Positions 25,866 through 33,764 are shown, numbered from the stretch's first letter. The stretch is 37,913 nucleotides of DNA from Flavobacteriales bacterium (GCA_003331365.1 QOQC01000009.1:1-37913); one strand, 5' to 3'. A program made the numbers and translations. The notes: generated from the sequence alone by a model not told the origin.

Positions 25866-27020
25866 TTAATACTTGGTGAATTGTTGAACTTCCGTATCAA
25901 TTTGAAGAAAATACAATGATGGTTCTAAATCTGAAATATCGATTTGTTGAGATTTATTGTCTATGATTCCTGATCTGATAATTTTCCCTTGCATTGTGAG
26001 AATAAGAAATTTTTGAATGCCATTTCCATTATACTCAATCGTTATTTTTTCTTTCGAAGGGTTTGGGTAAAGTTTCATTTTTAATTGGTCCATTTCCAAA
26101 TTACTTAGATTTAAATCAATTATTGGATATCTGAAAACACCTTTAGTATTTGTTGCCGCCAAAATGTAATTTGAGTTGATTTCTATATCGAAAATAGTTT
26201 CATCCAATAAGCCATTATTGAGTGCAGTCCAGTTGTCTCCATTATCTATGGAATAATAAACTCCGGAACCAAAAGAACCTGCAAAAATCAATTGATTATT
26301 ACTTGCAAACCCTCTGTAAGTTCCAGTTGACAGACCTCCACTGAGAAGCTCCCAGCTATTGCCAAAGTCAGTTGATCTGAAGACACCAGTACCAATCTGA
26401 CCACCAGCAAACAGCGTGTTTCCTTTACTTTCAATTGCTCTAAAATTGCTTGAACTCAGTCCATTATTTACACTTATCCAGGTATCACCAAAATCTACAC
26501 TTTTAAAGATTCCGTTTCCATTGGTGCCAACGAAAAGGGTGTCAGCAATATTTGTAACACACCTACTGTCTTCTCCATCCATTCCAGCCGATTCCCAATT
26601 TTCGCCCTGGTCATTGCTTTTAAAGACCCCATTTGGAGTGCCTACAAATAAATAGCTATTTACCGAAATCATGCCGTGGCATAGTAGTGAAGGAAGTCCA
26701 TCGCTTTTTGAAATCCAGCTTGTTCCAAAATTATCACTTCTGAAAACTCCTTGACTTGTGCAGGTATATACATAGTCATTGTCATGCGTATATCCTCTAG
26801 TTGGTCCAAAATCATCATTTCCTGCATTTGCAAAGGAATAAGTAGCTGATTCATCCGTTGATAAATAGGATCCAGTTGCTCCACCCGCAAAATCATGGTT
26901 ATTTACACTTCGAAGAGCCTGTATATTAAGGTTTTCTGTCCCTATTGATTGTTCCCATTGGGAAAAAACGAAATTTGATGAACAAAGAATCGTCAATGAT
27001 ATAAGTGTTTTTATTTTCAT
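25866..27020 (-). CDS. Secreted beta-propeller (BNR/sortilin-like) protein with T9SS sorting domain
   Basis: A 384-residue protein with a signal peptide (1-20). Residues 35-300 consist of about six blades with the repeated theme GVFRSTDFGNSWxxxxxGL, the BNR/VPS10-type propeller motif. The last 75 residues form a type A T9SS domain (LYPNPSKEKITIEYNG, LYFLQIDT). It should be a cell-surface or released protein; binding rather than catalysis is likely, with no active site visible. It lies 67 bases after dapD on the same strand, and no clear promoter was seen. Confidence 0.87.
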   Translation of the reverse strand: MKIKTLISLTILCSSNFVFSQWEQSIGTENLNIQALRSVNNHDFAGGATGSYLSTDESATYSFANAGNDDFGPTRGYTHDNDYVYTCTSQGVFRSDNFGTSWISKSDGLPSLLCHGMISVNSYLFVGTPNGVFKSNDQGENWESAGMDGEDSRCVTNIADTLFVGTNGNGIFKSVDFGDTWISVNNGLSSSNFRAIESKGNTLFAGGQIGTGVFRSTDFGNSWELLSGGLSTGTYRGFASNNQLIFAGSFGSGVYYSIDNGDNWTALNNGLLDETIFDIEINSNYILAATNTKGVFRYPIIDLNLSNLEMDQLKMKLYPNPSKEKITIEYNGNGIQKFLILTMQGKIIRSGIIDNKSQQIDISDLEPSLYFLQIDTEVQQFTKY

Positions 27021-27087
27021 ATAATAATTTACCTTATTTGATTGTTCTCATCATAAAAGGTTTAATAGAAAGCCAGAATAATTAATA

Positions 27088-27894
27088 TTATACAGCAACG
27101 TTATGCGTTCGTAAGGCATCATTCAATGAAGTCTTAAGATCCGTTGAGGCTTTTCGTAGACCAATAATGAGTGCGCAAGGGACCTGATAATCTCCCGCTG
27201 GGAATTTTTTAGTGTATGAACCTGGAATAACGACACTTCTTTCCGGTACATAGCCTCTGATTTCTTTTGGTTCATTTCCTGTAACGTCAATGATTTTTGT
27301 TGATTTTGTTAAAACCACATTTGCACCAAGAACAGCTTCTTTTCCAACTCGAACTCCTTCCACGACTATACAACGTGAACCAATAAATGCCCCGTCTTCA
27401 ACGATCACAGGGGCCGCTTGAAGTGGCTCAAGCACACCTCCAATTCCAACTCCACCACTTAAATGAACATCTCTACCAATTTGAGCACAGCTTCCAACAG
27501 TAGCCCATGTATCAACCATCGTCCCTGAATCTACATAAGCTCCAATATTTACGTATGAGGGCATCATAATAACTCCGGCTGCGACATACGCGCCGTATCT
27601 TGCAATTGCGTGGGGCACCACACGAACTCCAAGCTCTTTATAGTTGGTTTTCAGTGCCATTTTATCATGAAATTCAAATGGACCTACTTCGATAGTTTCC
27701 ATTTGCCGAATCGGAAAATACATTACAACGGCTTTCTTTACCCATTCATTGACTATCCAATCGTCACCTTTCGATTCAGCAACACGAATTCTTCCTTTGT
27801 CAATACCTTCAATTACTTCTTCAATTACTTTGATGGTCGATTGATCTTTCAGAAGTTCACGATTCAACCATGCTTTTTCAATAATTTCTTTCAT
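27088..27894 (-). CDS. dapD: 2,3,4,5-tetrahydropyridine-2,6-dicarboxylate N-succinyltransferase
   Basis: A 268-residue trimeric enzyme of the succinylase branch of lysine and diaminopimelate synthesis. After an N-terminal helical domain (about 1-90), the left-handed beta-helix hexapeptide repeats include GAYVDSGTMVDTWATVGSCA, GGVGIGGVLEPLQ and GSRCIVVEGVRVGKEAVLGA (each a family hallmark). Length is typical. It starts 15 bases after the UMF1 transporter stop, and a LYS1-like dehydrogenase lies two genes upstream, so amino-acid (lysine) metabolism may link them. Confidence 0.94.
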   Translation of the reverse strand: MKEIIEKAWLNRELLKDQSTIKVIEEVIEGIDKGRIRVAESKGDDWIVNEWVKKAVVMYFPIRQMETIEVGPFEFHDKMALKTNYKELGVRVVPHAIARYGAYVAAGVIMMPSYVNIGAYVDSGTMVDTWATVGSCAQIGRDVHLSGGVGIGGVLEPLQAAPVIVEDGAFIGSRCIVVEGVRVGKEAVLGANVVLTKSTKIIDVTGNEPKEIRGYVPERSVVIPGSYTKKFPAGDYQVPCALIIGLRKASTDLKTSLNDALRTHNVAV

Positions 27895-27909
27895 TTGATA
27901 CTAAGATAA

Positions 27910-29235
27910 TTAACTGGTAATGATTTTTTCTTCTTTTGGCACTCTAAACAAATAGAAAAGTCCGATAATAAAAAACAATCCAATGGATATCACTGAATAC
28001 CTAATGTCGTCAAATCTCCATTCCGTAAAGGCAAAAAATGCGGTTCCAAGTACTATTCCCAATTTTTCAGAAACATCATAGAATGAAAAATAGCTGGCAT
28101 GATCCGTAGTTTCAGGTAAGTATTTTGAATAGGTTGATCGTGCAATAGATTGAATCCCACCCATGACAAGCCCTACAAAAGACGCTAGAATGTAAAACTC
28201 TGTTGGTGTAGTAATAAAATAGGCACCAAAACATAACAATATCCAAATAAATACGGAGATTTTTAAAGTTGATATATTCCCGATCTTGATGGAAATATTA
28301 GACATTAATTTTGCACCTATTGCAGCAAGAATTTGAATCAAAAGTATGGCAATAATCAGGCCCGTGGTTCCCTCATCTTCTGGCCATTCTATGGCTTTGC
28401 TAGCAAAAATAGTGGCTAAGAGCATTACCGTTTGAACGCCAGAATTAAAAAAGAAAAATGCGTATAAATACTTTTTGAGACGGGTAGTCTGCATAAATTC
28501 TTTGTAAACGATTTTGAGTTCTCTAAAACCCTTCCAGATATAATCAGCTTCAGGTTTCTTTCTGAAGGGATTATTGGGTATTACACGATACGTAATTTGG
28601 GCAAATCCAATCCACCATAAACCGACTAGAATAAAACAATATTTTGTTAAGTGGGGCCCATACCCCATAATCAATCCCAAACATATCAAAAGTAGAATGA
28701 TACTTCCGATGTAACCCATTATAAATCCTCGGGCTGAAATATCATCTTGTTCTTCTAAGGGAGCAATTTCCGGAAGGAAAGCGTTATAAAAAACGAGACT
28801 ACACCAAAAACCAATTGAAGCACACAAGACGGAAATCATGCTGAACTCCATGTAATTTGCATCGAAGAAAAATAAGCTCATGCATGATAGTGAACCGAAA
28901 TAACAGAAAAATTGAAGAAAACGTTTCTTGTTACCCGTATAGTCGGCGATTCCCGAAAGAATTGGTGAAATAAAGCTAACCAGTAAAAAAGAAACGGAGA
29001 TCACTAATGAATATAGTACACTTGGAGAAACATTGTAACCAAAAAAGTCAATGGTGACATCATTGGACTCAATTTCTTTTGCTGTAAGTCCAGTTTCATT
29101 TAGGTAAGTTGCAGTAGTTTGTGCTTCATAAAAAATGGGAAAGATTGCTGTCGAAATAACTAAGCTATATACAGAATTGGCCCAATCGTACATGACCCAA
29201 CCTTTGATGATTTTCTTATCCCCTTTTTGTATCAC
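27910..29235 (-). CDS. UMF1-family MFS transporter
   Basis: A 441-residue protein with about 12 transmembrane helices. The N-terminal WVMYDWANSVYSLVIST is the hallmark of the UMF1 (Atg22-like) branch of the major facilitator superfamily, some of whose members are linked to amino-acid efflux. SPILSGIADYTGNKKRFLQ is the loop 2-3 MFS motif. The substrate is unknown. The start is GTG at 29235; the next ATG, at residue 15, would cut into helix 1. It is flanked by the LYS1-like gene (39 bases upstream) and dapD (15 bases downstream), so export of a lysine-related compound is possible but speculative. Confidence 0.85.
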   Translation of the reverse strand: MIQKGDKKIIKGWVMYDWANSVYSLVISTAIFPIFYEAQTTATYLNETGLTAKEIESNDVTIDFFGYNVSPSVLYSLVISVSFLLVSFISPILSGIADYTGNKKRFLQFFCYFGSLSCMSLFFFDANYMEFSMISVLCASIGFWCSLVFYNAFLPEIAPLEEQDDISARGFIMGYIGSIILLLICLGLIMGYGPHLTKYCFILVGLWWIGFAQITYRVIPNNPFRKKPEADYIWKGFRELKIVYKEFMQTTRLKKYLYAFFFFNSGVQTVMLLATIFASKAIEWPEDEGTTGLIIAILLIQILAAIGAKLMSNISIKIGNISTLKISVFIWILLCFGAYFITTPTEFYILASFVGLVMGGIQSIARSTYSKYLPETTDHASYFSFYDVSEKLGIVLGTAFFAFTEWRFDDIRYSVISIGLFFIIGLFYLFRVPKEEKIITS

Positions 29236-29274
29236 GTGCTAAAAGTAAAAAAATAAATGATTGCATTTATTCAT

Positions 29275-30489
29275 TCATTCATTGCCAGCGACATAATCAT
29301 TGAGGTATTCAAATGCCGGCATCAAATTTCCTTCCTTGTTGGTTTGACTTGCACGTTCGATTATTTGGTCAGGATCATCACCAATAATGGCGGGTATCAC
29401 ATGTTTGATTAATTCATTACCAAAGTCTTCAGAAGCATCTTTCGGCAATTCACAAGGTAGATTGTCAACAGCCATTACCGCAATAACACCCTCTTCTGTA
29501 TAATCTTCTACTTCTTGTCCATTTTTTGGATTATAGCCATATATCGGACTCGAAATTTTCGAAGGACGTAGGGTAGAGGCAATAGGATCAGCAATATCAC
29601 AAGAAATATCCGCTACTACCGATATTCTATTGTCGGCAGACGCTAAATCTTCTTGCTTTAATATTTTTGGAGAATTACTATTCCAATAATGACAAGGAAT
29701 ATACATATCGGAAATAGGTGTATATTTTTGAAAACCTTGTTTGAACAGTTCTGGCTTTGTGTAAAATTCTTTACGGATAAATGCTCCACCATCTATTTTA
29801 ACGAAATAGTCCTCAACCTCAAGGTGAGCGAAAATGGGTTCATTAATTGAAGATTTCAAATATTCTTGAGGTGTAACTTCTTTAATAGGGAGGAGATTCA
29901 TAATTTCTCTCGCACCATGCCCCACACGACCAAAACCTGTAAGCACCATTCTAAAATTGGAGGGTAAAGACACCTTTTTTAATTCATGCTCAACTTCCTT
30001 TCGGTCATTACACTGATTGGCAGGTTTGAGTTCGTATAAATTGTGTTTCAATCCAAAAGTTCTAAAACCGTTGTAGCAACCAACAATTCCGGCATATCTT
30101 CCAAACCCTATGAGTCGAACATTTCTCTTATCTTTAATTATCTCATAATCGATAAGTCGAATTTTTCGCTTTAATATTTCTTGAAGAAGAACCCGATTGT
30201 ACGATTGCTTTTTAAAAGTGTGTGAGAAAAACATGTATGATTTGTTTGGAATCAAATCCTCAAGATTCACCTCCTTAACTCCAATAATAAGGTCGCAATG
30301 ATCAAGATGATCAACCAATTCTATGCCCTCATTAGCATATTCTTCATCCTTGTAAGTTCGAATAGGACTTTTTTGAACACTAATGTGAACTCCGGTAAAT
30401 TTTTCTTGAATTTGGCGACATTGTTTTGGCGTGAGGGCTACTCTAAAATCGGGTGGCACTTTACCTTCTTTGATAATTCCAATCTTCAT
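29275..30489 (-). CDS. Saccharopine dehydrogenase-like (LYS1 / AlaDH-PNT family) oxidoreductase
   Basis: A 404-residue NAD(P)-dependent enzyme. The N-terminal AlaDH/PNT-type domain reads GIIKEGKVPPDFRVALTPKQ. The nucleotide-binding loop is LTGFGRVGHGA at about residue 182. Further matches to fungal LYS1 saccharopine dehydrogenase are SVVADISCDIADPIAS and AVDNLPCELPKDASEDFG. LYS1 interconverts saccharopine with lysine and 2-oxoglutarate. Since dapD nearby makes lysine by the DAP route, this enzyme more likely acts in lysine breakdown or on another imino acid. It follows the KdsC-like gene by nine bases. Confidence 0.8.
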   Translation of the reverse strand: MKIGIIKEGKVPPDFRVALTPKQCRQIQEKFTGVHISVQKSPIRTYKDEEYANEGIELVDHLDHCDLIIGVKEVNLEDLIPNKSYMFFSHTFKKQSYNRVLLQEILKRKIRLIDYEIIKDKRNVRLIGFGRYAGIVGCYNGFRTFGLKHNLYELKPANQCNDRKEVEHELKKVSLPSNFRMVLTGFGRVGHGAREIMNLLPIKEVTPQEYLKSSINEPIFAHLEVEDYFVKIDGGAFIRKEFYTKPELFKQGFQKYTPISDMYIPCHYWNSNSPKILKQEDLASADNRISVVADISCDIADPIASTLRPSKISSPIYGYNPKNGQEVEDYTEEGVIAVMAVDNLPCELPKDASEDFGNELIKHVIPAIIGDDPDQIIERASQTNKEGNLMPAFEYLNDYVAGNE

Positions 30490-30498
30490 AATATAATT

Positions 30499-31173
30499 TT
30501 AATCGTCTTTTTGCCCAGAATATAGGTCTAAGAATTCGCGAATACATCCATTGCCACCTTTTTTCTGTAATATTAGATGGGATATTGTTTTGATTTCAAT
30601 AACAGCATCAGATGGGCAGGCCGAAACACCAACCTTTTTCATGATCTCCAAATCATTTATATCATCTCCAATCATGGCAATTTCTTCTAACGAAATTTTT
30701 TCCTCTTTCATCCATTGATTTAGAATATCGATTTTTGATTCACGGCCTACATGGCATTTTTGTATACCTAGCATATCTGCTCTGCGTTTCACAATTTCAT
30801 TAGAAAAACCAGATGAAATAATACCAATTTGTAGTCCATTATTAATGGCTTTGATAATCCCCATTCCATCCTTGGTATTGAACTTTTTTTGCTCGTCTCC
30901 ATTTGCTGTAAACAACATTCCTCCGTCCGTCATCACGCCGTCAACATCAAGAATCAAAAGCTTTATATAATCAAGTTTTTTTCTTAACTCACTTTCAATA
31001 ATAAGTGATTTAAATAGGAGTGATTCCATGGAAATTTGATATTCATCACATATAGCCTCCAAATCGAAGATGCTTAATTCTTTTACGGATTCAACGTTGA
31101 AATCACTGAGAAAATCCTGAAAATGAATGCCGTTTTTCGAGCATAAACCCTTTATGTTTTGTTCTAAATTCAT
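30499..31173 (-). CDS. KdsC-like HAD phosphatase with N-terminal helix-turn-helix-like extension
   Basis: A 224-residue protein. Residues 70-224 are a type III HAD phosphatase close to KDO-8-phosphate phosphatase: nucleophile Asp76 and Asp78 in LDVDGVMTDGG, FNTKDGMGI, Lys147, MIGDDINDLEIM and the C-terminal GGNGCIREFLDL (KdsC: GGxGAVRE). The usual ITGRKS loop reads IISSGFSNEIV, so the Arg is missing. Residues 1-60 are not in KdsC and resemble an Xre-type helix-turn-helix, ending DLEAICDEYQISMESLLF. I chose ATG at 31173, one base after the preceding stop, over a TTG three codons upstream. Probable substrate is a 3-deoxy-ulosonate phosphate made by the upstream enzyme. Confidence 0.8.
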   Translation of the reverse strand: MNLEQNIKGLCSKNGIHFQDFLSDFNVESVKELSIFDLEAICDEYQISMESLLFKSLIIESELRKKLDYIKLLILDVDGVMTDGGMLFTANGDEQKKFNTKDGMGIIKAINNGLQIGIISSGFSNEIVKRRADMLGIQKCHVGRESKIDILNQWMKEEKISLEEIAMIGDDINDLEIMKKVGVSACPSDAVIEIKTISHLILQKKGGNGCIREFLDLYSGQKDD

Positions 31174-31174
31174 T

Positions 31175-32173
31175 TTAAACAAGATTTAACCCAAGGCTCT
31201 TCGCTAATGGCACAAGCTCTTGATGAAGTTTTTTAAATTCCTGGTGATTCAACTGCTGAGAGGCATCAGATTTTGCCTCTTTTGGCTCGGGATGAGCTTC
31301 GATAATCAATCCATCAACACCCATGGCCAAACATGCCTTAGTCAGAGAAGGTACACCATAAGCATATCCCATGGCGTGTGAAGGATCAAGTATAATTGGC
31401 AAATTGGAAAATTCTTTAAGCCAAGCCACTCCACATAAATCTAAAGTGAATCTTGTCTTTGTCTCAAAGGTTCTTATTCCTCTCTCACACAGAATTACAT
31501 TTGGATTTCCGCCAGACAAAACAAATTCTGCAGCTTGAGTGAATTCTTGAAGACTGGTTCCAAAGCCTCGTTTAATCATTACTGGTTTTTGAGTTTGAGC
31601 ACACGCTCTAAGAATTCCCTGATCATACATGGCTTTCGCTCCAATTTGTATGATGTCGGTGTACTCTATTACATCATTAACATGTGTAGCATCACGCACC
31701 TCGGAAATGATTTTTAATCCGTGTTCCTCTCTCATTTTGGACAATAATATTAGTCCCTCTTTTCCAAGTCCTTGAAATGAATATGGACTCGTTCTCGGCT
31801 TGTAGCACCCACCTCTCAGTATTGATAAGTTAAGCTCTTTGAGAAGTTTAGCAGAAGAATCAATTTGTCCTTCTGATTCTACTGAACATGGTCCGCCAAT
31901 TAAAACCGTGTTTTTCGTGTTTCCACCAATTTTAATATTACCTAGATTAATTTCTGTCTTTGTATTGTGGTAGGATATGGATGACAATTGCATGTCTGAG
32001 TCAAATACCCATTTCTCATCAATATTTTTTTCAAATATTAATGGGAGTTCTTTTAAGCCAGAACTTGTAATTAATAGGTCTTGTGTATCCTTTTTGATAT
32101 GAAAAGCATTTAGCTGTAATTTCATTTCTTCAAGAACCCGCGATTCAATATTTTTTTTGAGCTTGATTATCAT
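31175..32173 (-). CDS. DAHP/KDO8P synthase-family enzyme (type I-beta DAHPS-like)
   Basis: A 332-residue PEP-dependent aldolase. Residues 1-85 resemble the ferredoxin-like regulatory domain of I-beta DAHP synthases such as the Thermotoga enzyme. The barrel keeps the metal ligands Cys96 (GGPCSVES), His266 (DPSHA), Glu292 (IEAHPEP) and Asp303 (KSD), and the PEP-binding LRGGCYKPRTSPYSFQG, KRG and CERGIRTFE. The loop that reads QIGARNxQN in typical I-beta enzymes is QIGAKAMYDQ here, and the IEAHPEPKEAKSD end resembles KDO-8-P synthase (IEAHPDPEHAKCD). The acceptor may therefore not be erythrose-4-phosphate. It overlaps the epimerase-CBS gene by four bases. Ordinary aroF function remains the main alternative. 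Confidence 0.8.
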   Translation of the reverse strand: MIIKLKKNIESRVLEEMKLQLNAFHIKKDTQDLLITSSGLKELPLIFEKNIDEKWVFDSDMQLSSISYHNTKTEINLGNIKIGGNTKNTVLIGGPCSVESEGQIDSSAKLLKELNLSILRGGCYKPRTSPYSFQGLGKEGLILLSKMREEHGLKIISEVRDATHVNDVIEYTDIIQIGAKAMYDQGILRACAQTQKPVMIKRGFGTSLQEFTQAAEFVLSGGNPNVILCERGIRTFETKTRFTLDLCGVAWLKEFSNLPIILDPSHAMGYAYGVPSLTKACLAMGVDGLIIEAHPEPKEAKSDASQQLNHQEFKKLHQELVPLAKSLGLNLV

Positions 32174-33174
32174 ATTTCGCCTTTAATCAGGTGTACAAAA
32201 TTAACAATTCCAACCGCATTCATCGATTTGTCAATTACTGGCAAATACATGATTGGAAACGAACAAGATTTAATTTGCCGAAGTAGTTCAATCACCGTTG
32301 CATTGTCATATATGCTGATTGGATTTGCATTGATGAGATCTACTGGCTGAATGACTGAGGGATTATCGATTTTTTTGAGGAGTGCTTTTCTGATATCAGC
32401 ACTCGAAACAAGACCATATAAATTTTGGTCTTTACTACATATTAAGGCAAATCCCATTTTTCCATTTTCGACACTTTCCAATATGGACTTCGTCGTTGCA
32501 TTTTCAATGAAAACATGAGGAACTTCCTCTAATGGAGTCATAAAGTCTCTGATACAATAAGTAGATTCGATTTCTCTCTGGGTTAGATTCATTAAGGAAT
32601 TTCCAATACTGGCACCGCTAAATAAATAGGAGCCAGAAACGGATAAACTAACACCCATATTTCTCAAGATGAAGGAAACCTCGTCATTAACTCCACCGTC
32701 TACGTGAATTGATTTTCTCGGGTATCTTGATCTAAATTTTCTAATTTTCGAGAAGTTATATTGATCAAAAGATCCACCACTCTGTCCTGGAGTTGTTGCC
32801 ATAATTAAAATGAAATCCATGTATTCAAAATCATGGAAAACCTCAATATCAGTTGGAGTAGTAATGGCTAAGCCTTTTTTACCTTTGATATCTTTTGGAA
32901 GTTTTAAGGGCTTCGTTAAATTCTCATATTGGAAAGTAATATATTCGACAGGATTTTCGAGTAATAGGTCGTAGTATTTATGAGGTTGATCAGTGATGAT
33001 GTGTAGGTCAATTGGGGTATTGCACCAACTTCTTATTTTTTTTATATCACTAAATACATCCAAATTATCGTTGCAGTCAATATGCAACACCTCGATTTGG
33101 TGTCCTACAAGGTCATCTATAACCTCTCTAAGCGCTCTTGTTTTGTCACTATATATGGAAGCAGAGATTTTCAT
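32170..33174 (-). CDS. Ribulose-phosphate 3-epimerase-like barrel fused to a CBS pair
   Basis: A 334-residue protein. Residues 1-195 are an RPE-family TIM barrel retaining the four metal ligands: His31 and Asp33 (LHIDCND), His58 (DLHII) and Asp159 (HVDGG), with ILIMATTPGQSGGSF as phosphate loop. The DGxFVPN segment after HxD and the His of ITFH are changed (Gln82). Residues 209-334 are two CBS domains like those of arabinose-5-phosphate isomerase KdsD (RDFMTP, SSADIRKALLKK, VGIVNFVHLI). I chose ATG at 33174, three bases after the upstream stop, over an overlapping TTG. It should epimerise a pentulose or related sugar phosphate, perhaps under nucleotide control through CBS. Confidence 0.8.
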   Translation of the reverse strand: MKISASIYSDKTRALREVIDDLVGHQIEVLHIDCNDNLDVFSDIKKIRSWCNTPIDLHIITDQPHKYYDLLLENPVEYITFQYENLTKPLKLPKDIKGKKGLAITTPTDIEVFHDFEYMDFILIMATTPGQSGGSFDQYNFSKIRKFRSRYPRKSIHVDGGVNDEVSFILRNMGVSLSVSGSYLFSGASIGNSLMNLTQREIESTYCIRDFMTPLEEVPHVFIENATTKSILESVENGKMGFALICSKDQNLYGLVSSADIRKALLKKIDNPSVIQPVDLINANPISIYDNATVIELLRQIKSCSFPIMYLPVIDKSMNAVGIVNFVHLIKGEI

Positions 33175-33176
33175 GT

Positions 33177-33587
33177 TCAAGGATTAATTTTATTCGGAAT
33201 GGTTAGAATATTGAAATATTTATCGCAAATGGCAATTTGACAAGGTATATTGACAAAAACTTCCTGATTAAGCTGCGATTGAATTTCATTAAAAAGTTTA
33301 ATATCCTCAAATGGCATTTGTTGTGATCGGAAGTTCTCTGAAACAATAACTTTTAGAATAAAAGATTTATTGTCTTTTTCTCGAGATAATTTTAAGCTTT
33401 GTTTTCTTTTTCCATCAAAATTATTCCTGATCCAAAAATCGAGTAATTTCTCTGCGTATACCTGATCTTCTTTGATGTCATAATATACCGTTGTATTGTT
33501 CTTTTCGACAGCCATTTTTCCATCGTTTAAACATGATTGGAATGTTAAAAAAGAAAGTATTAAGAAAAAAACTGCTTGATTTTTCAT
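33177..33587 (-). CDS. Small putative lipoprotein of unknown function
   Basis: A 136-residue protein with a lipoprotein signal peptide; the lipobox is LTFQSC, so Cys19 should be acylated by Lgt and carried to a membrane. I do not recognise the mature part, which has two further Cys (in VNIPCQIAIC) near the C-terminus. It has no Asp at +2. It lies between the SRP RNA and the epimerase-CBS gene, whose ATG is two bases after this stop, so it probably leads or belongs to the same operon. No promoter was identified in the short gap after the SRP RNA terminator. Confidence 0.72.
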   Translation of the reverse strand: MKNQAVFFLILSFLTFQSCLNDGKMAVEKNNTTVYYDIKEDQVYAEKLLDFWIRNNFDGKRKQSLKLSREKDNKSFILKVIVSENFRSQQMPFEDIKLFNEIQSQLNQEVFVNIPCQIAICDKYFNILTIPNKINP

Positions 33588-33615
33588 TTTGTCGAAATTT
33601 CATCCCCTACCTCAC

Positions 33616-33630
33616 AAAAAAAAGGGTAAG
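33616..33630 (-). terminator. SRP RNA 3' end acting as intrinsic terminator
   Basis: The terminal strand CTTACCC of the SRP RNA (33630-33624), which pairs with its 5' end, is followed directly by eight T bases (33623-33616). The closing stem of the mature RNA therefore serves as the terminator hairpin. Confidence 0.75.
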
Positions 33631-33720
33631 CTACTTTTATCGCACCGCTACAACCTCATACCTTTGCTACGTTCCCGTCCTGGAGGATTCAGAGGGAGCT
33701 GGTCGTAAAAGACTTACCCC
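33624..33720 (-). ncRNA. ffs: Small bacterial signal recognition particle RNA
   Basis: A 97-base RNA. Its ends pair as GGGTAAG with CTTACCC, extended by CTTTTA with TAAAAG. The tip is ACG-GGAA-CGT, with CAGG on the 5' side and AGCA on the 3' side, matching the Ffh-binding region of E. coli 4.5S RNA (CAGGTCCGGAAGGAAGCAG) in layout. The Ffh protein binds this RNA to target nascent membrane and exported proteins. A perfect -7 element precedes the 5' end and a T run follows the 3' end. Exact ends are estimated from the stem and promoter. Confidence 0.88.
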
Positions 33721-33723
33721 GCG

Positions 33724-33731
33724 CAAATATA
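33724..33731 (-). promoter_or_regulatory. -7 promoter element of the SRP RNA gene
   Basis: TATATTTG on the minus strand matches TAnnTTTG exactly and ends three bases before the GGGG that begins the RNA stem. No TTG at the -33 spacing. Confidence 0.65.
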
Positions 33732-33764
33732 TTAAGAAGTTTCGAAAGTGTATGCTTTTTATTC

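Noticed and set aside
29269-29284. Short TTCA/AATG tandem tract at the end of the LYS1-like gene, a possible slippage site
   Set aside because: Only about four units, and a shift would alter just the last residues; no sign of phase variation.
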